Assembly: GCA_020091685.1 (NCBI GenBank)
Contig: CM034612.1
Location: forward strand, 24,886,158-24,950,157
Reading direction: 5' to 3'
DNA: 64,000 nt
From: Lutjanus erythropterus
Taxonomy: Eukaryota > Chordata > Actinopteri > Lutjaniformes > Lutjanidae
A model generated the notes under the pieces. The model was not told the DNA's origin and searched no databases. It saw only the letters and a list, made by a program, of their open reading frames with translations. The position numbers were made by a program, and so were the translations under genes. Below are positions 55,361-64,000 of the stretch, in pieces (position 1 is the stretch's first letter; each line of letters opens with the position of its first letter).

Positions 55361-55647
55361 AAGTGAGGTTCATCACATAAACAGTGAGACAGTAGTGAGC
55401 ATGCAACACACTCGGGGAATGTCTCTGCATCATCAGTTGTGTGTGTGTGTATGTGTAGTGGTGCTGATGAGTGTGAAAACTGTGAATGAGCACAGCTGTG
55501 AGCAGTGCAGAGCATACACTCCAGACCTCACACACACACACACACACTCTCTCTCTCGCAGAGCAGGGAAACACTCCTGCGTAGCGTTTGTCCGTGTCCT
55601 CTCACTGTTTCTTTGATGAAGCTCACTCACTCTTTGTATGTGTGTAT

Positions 55648-55650
<3 letters not shown>

Positions 55651-55717
<67 letters not shown>
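55651..55717. repeat. (TG)n microsatellite
   Basis: A pure TG run of about 67 bases. Confidence 0.96.
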
Positions 55718-55718
<1 letters not shown>

Positions 55719-55843
55719 AAATGGACAGATGTCCCCACTCTGTGTCCCACAGATGGGCTCTGTGATGCCACAGTGTCCTTGTCCAGGATTCACAGGATGC
55801 TTGGACACACACAAGCAAACTGAACCCAACTGGGCCCTCGACT

Positions 55844-55845
<2 letters not shown>

Positions 55846-55913
<68 letters not shown>
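55846..55913. repeat. (GT)n microsatellite
   Basis: A pure GT run of about 68 bases, only 128 bases after the previous one and nearly the same length. The sequence between them is single-copy. Confidence 0.96.
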
Positions 55914-55914
<1 letters not shown>

Positions 55915-56935
55915 GTCAGTGTATCAGCGGAGTGAAGACTGTGTCTAGTATAACACTGTGTGTAGATCAGAGCTCTGGCAATCTTCTAATCCTTCCGCTA
56001 CTTTCAGCTGAGACCCCCGCTGCACTCACTGCTTACCTGCAATTACACCATTACACACACCCACAAACACACAAACACACATACACACGCACACTCAAAA
56101 AGCTACTCAAGGTAAAAGGAGCCGATAATACCCACTATCTCTGAGGATAAGTTTGCAAAATCACTATTGACCATGTTTGTGTGTTTGCATCTGTGTGTTT
56201 GTGTGTGCATGTGTGTGTCCTGGGACCTGCTGTGAGTTACATAAGTCATGCTGAGGGCCAACATGTCTCCAATCTGCCTCTCTGCAGAGAGGTGTGGGGG
56301 TGAAGACACAGTCACCGCCACACAGGTGGACCCAAGGCCACAGGAAGGGCAGATTAAAGGAGCAGTACACCTCAAATCACACACAGCCTGCTCTGTCCTT
56401 ATACTCCTCGTCTTTTTCCAGCTCATCTGCCCCCTGACTTCTTAAGTCACCTTTGTGAGGAACATTTGGTCAAAGTTGCTGTGTGATGTGAGCAAAGATT
56501 GTTTAAATATGCTTTGTTGTTGGTGCATCCATACATTTACAACGTTTCAAGTTGAAAGTCAGTCAAATTCAGTTTAGTTGGATTGAAATTTCATATGTTT
56601 CGGTGTGTTTGTTGTAATGTTTTAGGTGAAATAGGGAGTGTTACCTCAATTAAATGCTTCCACACGTGGTGACCACACGAACAGTGTTTCTGCTGCAGCA
56701 CTTCTATTGCCAGCCCTATGTTTCTACATCGAGCTGCGAAAAGAAGAAAAGAGGTGTAACCAGAAAGACGTGTAATTTTCCCCCTTGTTCAGAGAGGGAG
56801 ACAGACAGGGAAACGAGATACAGAAAAAGAGACAGTGCGCCAGATAAATGCTGCTTTTCACCAGATTTATTCCATGTCTGCAACATAGACAGATATAGAC
56901 TTTGAAACTGTAGTGACAGGTGTTGTGTTGTTGAT
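55914..56935. other. no gene; CA/GT-rich patches
   Basis: A short CA-rich stretch at 56054-56095 and GT-rich at 56175-56220. The segment 56740-56870 is repeat-free. The minus frame at 56103 has no domain. Confidence 0.45.
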
Positions 56936-57249
56936 CAGGGACGTGCAAGATTAGTCAATTACACGAGTAAACGTTGCCACCCTCAGTAGTCGGCACGTGA
57001 AATACTAGTCGGTTAAAATATTTAGAAATGTTTTATTCATGCACCATGCCAGTTAACTGTTGCCTTTAAGATGTTATGCAGCTGCGCGCCACTAGTTGGA
57101 CCTGCAGCCCCATAAGACAGCAGCCTCTCTTGCCGTATGCCATGAGCACATGTACCCCAATGGCCCAGGTTTACTGTTAGGGTAGTTGACTAGTCTGTAT
57201 TAAACTTTGCGTTCACTTGACAGGAAAGTAGTCACCAGGAACGTCCCTG
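56936..57249. mobile_element. candidate short hAT-like element with CAGGGACGT ends
   Basis: The left cagggacgt at 56936..56944 is exactly reverse-complemented as acgtccctg at 57241..57249. Inside are actagtcggttaaaa and gtagttgactagtctgtatt, near-palindromic. The flanking octamers do not match, so the insertion is old or the borders need refinement. Confidence 0.5.
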
Positions 57250-57572
57250 TCTATTTTTGCTGCGCACATCACAGAAAAAAATAGTCGAGATGCCAAAACG
57301 CTGCGGGAAACTTGCAACACAAACGAGTTAGCTTCAATTCGTTTAGACAGGTATCAACAATTTTAAGTTTATAAGATAATTATATGCTGAAACATCTTTC
57401 AACACAATGTGGGCCTAAATTCAAGGAATGCAAATATGTATCAATAGGGACGAGAACATTTGTCTGTTGACAAATGGACAACTTGGACCAGGTTCAGCAA
57501 CACATTACCAAAGGTACATATCATATGTTACAACCACATAAGCACCACACAGGCAGGCATCGAATATTCATC

Positions 57573-57672
57573 ATATTAAATGTCGTGTCATATTATATTG
57601 TTACATATCACATTGTTACGTCTCATATCATTACATAATCTATCATATTGTAACATATCGTATAGTATTGTA
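57573..57672 (+). repeat. degenerate 'catattgttacata' tandem array
   Basis: Repeated words tcatattatattgttacata, tcacattgttacgtc, tcatatcattacata, tcatattgtaacatatc and gtatagtattgtac form about five imperfect units of 15-20 bases. Confidence 0.6.
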
Positions 57673-58261
57673 CAATGTTGGGGAAACTAGAAACAAAAAT
57701 TTTAAAAATATTTATTTTCTATTAGCTTCTGGTGTGCAGAAGAGAAATAAAAATGAATGTTTGTCTGAATGTTCATAATTTTTTACACACATAAGACAAC
57801 AGCTGTCTGAACCAGGAAGCTGAAGAGGTTTCTTCATGTTTTGGATTTGACTGATGTGTGTGTTGGTGAGTGTTACCATTTTCTCTTCCTCCTTGTCCAA
57901 AGTCTGTCCATCTTGTACTATTTTGCTTCCTGAATAATTCATAGTAATAGTAGCAAACATTTGAAGCTGTCATAGCACAGGTGGAACTAATAATTTCACA
58001 AGGACTCGGTAACAGCAATTATTGCAATACAATGCTGCAATTACTCATGATACCTGTGTTTGATATCAAAATGTCTGTTGTGATAAAGGTATATTCACAA
58101 AATTATGGGCGGGGGGGAGTCAAAAAACAAAGTTGGAATAACTTTTGACCAAATCATTTTATATTCAGGTCTATTTAATGTTTTGGTGCTTCACATTATC
58201 TGCATCAGCAATGGAGTTGGGCAGTTGTTACGGAATTGTAAATGTTCACTTTTTTTTGTGA
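57673..58261. other. no gene recognised
   Basis: AT-rich single-copy sequence, nothing seen. Confidence 0.5.
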
Positions 58262-58625
58262 GAACTTCATGAACTTCTCAAGATAAGATAAACTTTAAGT
58301 TATGTGATAAATAATACAATATATATTATATAATATATAATAATATAAAATGTATTAATTTGACAACAATAGGATATATAAGCTGAGATAAAAAGTGCAA
58401 AAGTAACTGTGATGTTGTACAACAATTGGTGGGTGAGGTGACAGAGACAGCAACAGTGTTATATTATCTTATGCTGGTGTTAAAAAGTCTGACTGTCGTT
58501 GAAACAAAGGACCTCTCTCTTACACTGTGGGTGTAGCAGTCTGTTGCTGAAGTTGAAGCTGCTTAAGGCCCACACAGTTTCATGTAGGGGATGAGAGGTG
58601 TTGTCCTCTCACCCTCCTCCTCTAT
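58262..58625. repeat. common teleost interspersed repeat, 'aaaagtgcaaaagtaactg' type
   Basis: ataagataaactttaagtta and an AT-rich patch lead into gataaaaagtgcaaaagtaa, gtgatgttgtacaacaattg, gtgaggtgacagagacagca, aaaaagtctgactgtcgttg and gtgggtgtagcagtctgttg. The order is familiar from fish genomes; I cannot name its class with certainty. Confidence 0.5.
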
Positions 58626-60329
58626 GGAATCTTGGACTTCTCAGCCATGTTGGCTTAAAAGTTGAGATTCACACTTCATTCCTGGCTTTGGAAACAACAG
58701 TTGACACAACAAAATTCACCAGTAAAAAAAAAATGGAAATTTGAACTTCTACAGTTCCATGACAACTGACCAACTCTATGAGGATAATACGATTATCACA
58801 AGCTCTCAAACAGCTACGAAATGGACTCTCAAATGTCATAAAGCTGTTATGATGAATATGAATATGACCTGATGAATGAGCCAGCTCCTTTCACTGATGA
58901 AGACTATGAGATGCAGTTGTATGATGAATTAAGAGATTTTAAACTGAAATGTTCTTTTCCTAATAGAGTGGATTATTGGAAGTCTCATATTGTGTTCATA
59001 GATGTAGTTGTGTGTGGAAAGACTTAAAGTTGCCATGAAATGGCTAGTGGATCGCTTATACATTTCCTTAAAAAAACAGGCAGCTTGGGAGGGACTTGTT
59101 GTGGACATTGTTTAGTGTTTCTAGTAGCCAATAGCGCTGTGTGTTACACCTCCCTACCATGCAGCTATAGCAATGTATGTATGTAGGATAGGAGTAGACT
59201 GAAGGCTTCCAGTGAACACAACCTCCGAAACCAACAGAGGCCAGTTTGATGTAAGGGAAAAGGCTACAGTGTCAAGATTTGGCCCTTGGAAACTTGGGGC
59301 TCAATCATGGCTAACTGAGCTAGCGCCATATACTGTATGTTCCCACCACTGATGATGTAGCTACAAAATGTCCAAACGCTGTTGATGCTGCAGTAAGAAA
59401 ACAGGGTAGGGTTAAATAAAACTAGAAACGAACAGCAAGAATACATTTTTCTTCCATTGTTTAGACAGCGCAGGAATTATGGTGGAGATGGTAAGTGGAA
59501 AACATATGATTGGTTGATACATCACCGTGTCATTGGAGCTCTGAAAAAAGTTGATGCCACCTCAACTTTGATTTAAAGCGCCTCACACATGACACACAGC
59601 AACAAGTGTGGGATGTAATGGTTAGCTACTTAAGCAACAAGTAAGCTATCTGTCCATCAAGAAACTCTGTAAATTTGTGAGGGTTGAATCTGAATTGAAG
59701 AAAAATATTTTCTCCAGAAAATACGATCCAGTTTCACCCAGATCACCGTATACTGGCATATAGGCAACAAATAGCACAATACAATACATGTCATAAAAAC
59801 ACTTAAATATTGATTTAGAAACAAAAAGATGCATTAAGAAAAAAAATTCAACATGAGGTCCATTTAGTACCTGCTGTGAAGTTTTCAGTCACATCACATG
59901 ATCTTCATAAGGACAAGTTTGCCTGGTTGTCATGAATTGCAGATGTTCTGTTATAGCTTCTAAAATGACCTTTTTTTTAGAGATTTTTTTTTTTTCATTT
60001 ATCAGTAATGGAAATCAAAAGTTTCTCACCACTGATCCATCCGTTCTTGCTCTTTGCTCCAAGAACAGTTTAGCAGGCTTGGCACCTTGCTCAACTTTCA
60101 ACTTTTCCCGTTTCCTTAGCTCACTTAGATAACATATTCTATGTGTTAGGCTCATCTGTGTTGAAAAGTTCTGAAGATGGTAAAAAAGATGTTGTCAAAG
60201 TGACATATATTTACATTTGAATTTAATGTTATCAAAGTGCTAACTAATCAACTTTAATTGTTAGCTAGATAGTTAGCTGTTGTGCTAACATGTGCTAACT
60301 TGAGATGTTAGGAATGGAGAAACTTGACC
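58626..60329. other. no gene; old repeat debris
   Basis: AT-rich. 59080-59560 resembles a common fish repeat (agccaatagcgctgtgtgtt). Nothing coding is seen. Confidence 0.4.
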
Positions 60330-60440
60330 TAAGTACCAAGATTTCTCAACTGTTATTGGAGCACAGAGCAAAAAGGGGCGGGACTTAGGAAGGGTCAATT
60401 TGCCATTAAATATGAAGTGTCCGATTCCAATTAACAATAT
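60330..60440 (-). repeat. repeat with 'cccgcccctttt' core, inverted copy
   Basis: On the minus strand it reads ctaagtcccgccccttttt, then gctctgtgctccaataacag, matching 49655..49690 on the plus strand. Confidence 0.55.
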
Positions 60441-61015
60441 AGACAATATTCTGTGCGACCCAGGGTGTCTGTAGAGGAAAGTAAGATAAGTGGCGAGTTG
60501 GGGACGGATGGAGTGGGGTGGTGTTAGGACAACACAATACACACACACAGACTCACACAGTGACAGTGAGAAGGGCGCTGCAGGCTAGTCTCTGTCACAT
60601 CTCTAATCCTCCTTATTGTCAGAGTCAGATATAAACTGCCTTCCAGCCCTGTCCTCCTCCTTCGCTCCTCACTCCATCTGTCCCTCCTCCCTTTACTCAC
60701 CCCTTCCTCTTTCTCGATCATACCTCCACCCATAACTATGCCACTTATTCTCTCCATCTTGTCTTATTTGCTGCATCAAATTTGAAGTTTGTCTCTCGCC
60801 TTGTCTCTACCGTGTCTGTCTTCCTGCCCACTATGATGAGCCGACTCGCATGTGAGCCGGCCCACGATTAAGCATCAGAATCTGTACGTGCACTGGGGAA
60901 TCACATAGCATGTGTCTGCAGTGGTTTTGAGGCAGGATAAATAATTAAATTGAAGAAGTGTCTCTTTGCAACATATAAAACAACTTGTTCCCTCTGTGTG
61001 TCTCTCTAACTTGGC
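60441..61015. other. no gene; pyrimidine-rich patch
   Basis: 60640-60770 is C/T-rich and the rest is single-copy. Nothing is recognised. Confidence 0.45.
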
Positions 61016-61330
61016 TCCCCGCTGAGCTGAGTGGGCCGGCCGCGGCTAACTCTCACATGCTTGCCATGTACCACCACGGGCTATGTGAGCGCAGAAGCAC
61101 ACTTTGCCTCCTCTCACACGCCTGCATGTGTCCGCCAGCGCCACTGTATCTATTGAGTTATAACTGTCAAATTTGCAGAGACGAGCGCCGCTAATCTCAT
61201 TGTGTGGGAGGGGAGAGGGGACGGCGGGAGGAAACAAGGCCGTGAGAGCCTCTGCTTTTCAGACACGCCGCTTTCACACGTCGCTCCTGTGAAAGCCACT
61301 GTTGTTCTGAATCTCCAGCCGTGATGAGGA
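61016..61330. other. conserved-looking non-coding block
   Basis: Includes gggccggccgcggctaactc, catgtaccaccacgggctat, actgtatctattgagttata and gacgagcgccgctaatctca. Repeat-free, GC-richer than its flanks, no splice pair. Confidence 0.38.
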
Positions 61331-61837
61331 ACTTTTTCATTTTGTGTCGTGTTTTCATGTCTTGTGTTTTGATGTGTTTTGACTCTGCTTTGAATTGTCT
61401 TCTCTGTCGTTGTCAGGTCAGAGGAGTGTTTCTAGGGAACAATGGCTCCGGTGCTGGCACTCCACTCTGTTGTCTCTGGTCTAGGCATTCACTTTTAGGC
61501 TTTTCTATTGTCCCATTCAATGTCAAGTAGCTCTGTTTAAGCAAGTTTACAATGTAACTCCTCTGGCTGTCAGTAGGTTTGAAGGCAGAAAGTTAGAGTT
61601 AGTTTTTGTAAGTGGAAGTAGCACGGGGAGGACTTTATAATTACTTTGAGTTTGGATCAGTACTGCAGCGTTGTAGCTGTAATTACTCGGATGGAGTTGT
61701 TGTGTTGTTGGATATGGCAGGCTGGTCAAAGAAGATGAAATGTTTATCAGCAGTACACATCTCTTTTCTCTTGAGTGGACTGCCCTAAGTGTCCAGAGTC
61801 AACTCATGCTCACCTATCCCAGCCTGTTGTCACTTCC
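61331..61837. other. no gene recognised
   Basis: Single-copy sequence. A 69-residue plus frame at 61321 has no recognised motif. Confidence 0.5.
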
Positions 61838-62035
61838 AAAGTAGCTTGGTCAGTGTCCCTATGCTTCAAACCATGATGCTGTATGTATCCCTTCAGGGCC
61901 ACTTTTGGAGGCGTCTTCCCAGTGTTAAGTTTTGATGTGCTGTCAAAGTAAGGTGATGTAGCATAACAAGCAAAACAGTCTGCGTACGGAGGAGGTGGGG
62001 TGCATAGATGAGTCAGAAAATTACTTTCATGCAAC
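61838..62035. repeat. interspersed repeat shared with 34275..34530
   Basis: Matching phrases include aagtagcttggtcagtgtcc, ctatgcttcaaaccatgatg, ttttggaggcgtcttcccag and gcgtacggaggaggtggggt. Confidence 0.55.
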
Positions 62036-63479
62036 GTGATCCAAACCCTCTCATGTCACTGGAATTGGAATCACTCCTGATGGAATAGTTACCTGTAGGG
62101 GGGCATTAAGTCAAGGCCTTTAATACCTTCTTGGCACACTGCCTGATACTTTTGAGGTGGAAGGATGCTGCCCCACCCTCAGTCTCTCACTCGATAAGGG
62201 ATGTGTTGTTCAACCTGAAGGTGGAAAAAAAATCAGGTATACATTACAAGGTTCTGAAAAGAAATGTATTGAAGGGTGGAGATCATTCTTGACATTTTTT
62301 GAGCCCTCTACACAAATACAGGAATAAATAATAAACCTATCATGCCTCAGACATGGTTTTGATATCTCAGGCCTGGACATGCTACTCTTATTACAGTTAC
62401 CATTCTTTTTATTTTTCAATTTCATTTTACCTCACTGAGTACTTTTAAATAACCAGGGCCTCTCACTGTGTATACATTGTACATTCCTCAGGTATGCACA
62501 CATACTATGTGTTGATTAAGTCAGGTGACTCACTATAAAGAGTAAGATCAAGTATAGGAGGTGGTTTGACTCAGAAGACAGGAGTTCATGTCCTGTCCTG
62601 TGTGAAACCAAGACTTAACACTGACTTCTTCTTAACTTATTTACAAAAGTTACTTAACATTACCTTAGACATTTAGGAAGCAACTTGCATACATTAAGTT
62701 ACATTACATTATGTGAACTTTCATACATAACGTACTTGGTGTCCTTTTTTTTTAGTGGGGTAAGGTAAAGATGTAGAAGGTGGTGGGCAGACAGGCACCT
62801 TAGACTTTCATGCAGGTCATCAGAGTTCTCATTCAGTCCCAGACCTCTTGAAAGAGTACTCTGTACACTGGTGAAGCATTTCACTCCTATACGATTGTCA
62901 GACTTGTGAAAAAGGCATCAAATCAATGCAGCAGAACCAAAAATCTAGAAATCAAGAAATTGCACTGAATGCTGGCTGTTGAAAGGCTGATGTAAAACTG
63001 AATTGCTGGCTTTAAATCTTGAATTATACCAGTAAAATTTGAAAGATGTGGACTATAAGGTTCTTTGAAAAGCTGACACTAAACTGAAGTGCTGTTTGTA
63101 AAAGTTGAATAATACCCAGAATGTATGGAAGGTGTGTGTGTGATATGGATGAGAAAAGTAATAGCAGGCATATACTAACTGAGCTTAATATTTAGATGTT
63201 TAAATTAAGTGTATATGTTGAAAAGTGTGTAAGGATTTATGCCCAAAAATGCAGCAGAATAATAATACTAAAGATTTTTTTGTAGAACATATGTTGTCAA
63301 TGCTTCCAGCATTCACACCAATCTCTGCATAAGTCAGTACAGACTAAATGGCGTGAAATGACACGCAAAAAGCAAAAAAAGGCGGCAACATGTGAAATGA
63401 CTCAAGACATTGGCGTGTTATTCATACGCCATTTGGTGAGACCAGGCTGGACCCGTGTACCATATTCCACTGACATGGC
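62036..63479. other. no gene recognised
   Basis: AT-rich sequence with one cluster of 'tacattaagttacattacat' words at 62690-62730. Nothing coding. Confidence 0.5.
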
Positions 63480-63740
63480 AGGAAAAGCACAGACGCAGTG
63501 AGGAAAAGCTGGCCTCAGGCTGCGCTTCAGGAGCGCGCAACACAGGCTGAGTCTGCTGCTTCTGAGGCAGATCGGCAGGCGGTCTCACCTGCGGAGGCTT
63601 CAGAGTCAACCTCCGACAGAGCGGGGGAGTCCCAGGAGAACAGCAGCCTCCCCTCCGTGCATTTTTAATTGAAACAGTTCCCCGACGAGGTTTCCTAATG
63701 AGGAGGGCGAGGAGGTCCAGTGATGTAAAGACATGGTTGT
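63480..63740. other. conserved-looking non-coding block
   Basis: Reads gctgcgcttcaggagcgcgc, gatcggcaggcggtctcacc, cctccgtgcatttttaattg and gacgaggtttcctaatgagg. GC-rich and repeat-free. The 147-residue minus frame across it has no domain I recognise. Confidence 0.38.
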
Positions 63741-63870
63741 CAGGCAGAGTAAGTTTGGAAATAAAGCTGTGGGGAAAACACTCCGATAAACAGGCCTGAG
63801 TGCATTTGCAAATAAACATGTATACTTGCTTGCTGCACATCAAACACAGAAGAAACATCACTTCACAAAT

Positions 63871-63891
63871 GTGTGTGTGTGTGTGTGTGTG
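63871..63891. repeat. short (GT)n microsatellite
   Basis: A GT run with an interrupted continuation to 63900. The last 100 bases of the window (gctgttattagggtcgttaa, gtagttaattaaatctagca) look like the start of another conserved block. Confidence 0.8.
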
Positions 63892-64000
63892 TATGTGTGT
63901 AGACCGTTGCGCTTCACTCCCCCATCCTGCCTCCCAGGCTGTTATTAGGGTCGTTAAGTCATGAGTAGTTAATTAAATCTAGCAGAGGTGATCACGGTTG

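Noticed and set aside
63418-63861. 147-residue minus-strand frame at the right edge
   Set aside because: No recognisable domain; the DNA looks like a conserved non-coding block plus single-copy intron.

Overview
The window looks like teleost fish nuclear DNA, mostly intron. It is AT-rich and has long (CA/GT)n microsatellites. It also carries tRNA-derived SINEs, hAT-type and foldback MITEs, and Tc1/mariner remnants of kinds common in ray-finned fish. There are no bacterial-style operons. Almost every open frame is short and falls in simple sequence or repeats.

I recognise one protein-coding exon with confidence: 24057..24282 on the + strand. It is an internal exon of mpped1 (metallophosphoesterase domain containing 1) and carries the GNHE metal-binding motif. 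Its flanking exons (the first metal-binding half upstream, the C-terminal half downstream) were not found by eye. If none was missed, at least about 24 kb of intron lies upstream and about 40 kb downstream. Two weaker exon candidates lie near the left edge: a minus-strand exon-like block at 187..256, and a plus-strand first-exon-like block at 3448..3563.

Layout. 1-3.6 kb: repeats plus the two exon candidates. 3.6-13.8 kb: sparse single-copy sequence, pyrimidine tracts, and several interspersed repeats. 14.5-20.1 kb: three instructive repeat structures. These are an hAT MITE with a perfect 8-bp target duplication, a four-unit CA-ended minisatellite, and a 1.7-kb inverted-repeat element holding a tandem array that was itself split by a second hAT MITE. 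21.5 kb: a SINE with target duplication. 22.7-24.3 kb: GC-richer, conserved-looking sequence leading into the mpped1 exon. 26-31 kb: microsatellites, an interrupted Tc1-like transposon, and a foldback MITE. 32.4-49.1 kb: several compact, low-repeat blocks that look like conserved non-coding elements. Between them are a second SINE, a degenerate 14-bp tandem array, a 1.7-kb element packed with GGTTCT/AGAACC motifs, and a second Tc1-like remnant. 49.5-64 kb: repeat fragments, two adjacent GT microsatellites, and two more conserved-looking blocks.

The genes do not form a pathway here. The main biological reading is one conserved neural-type phosphodiesterase gene with very large introns, in which candidate regulatory blocks alternate with layers of transposon insertion. 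Repeat family assignments come from visible ends, target duplications and recalled family patterns; no database search was run. I found no convincing new biological system. The most unusual structures are the 43838..45545 and 18409..20123 elements.
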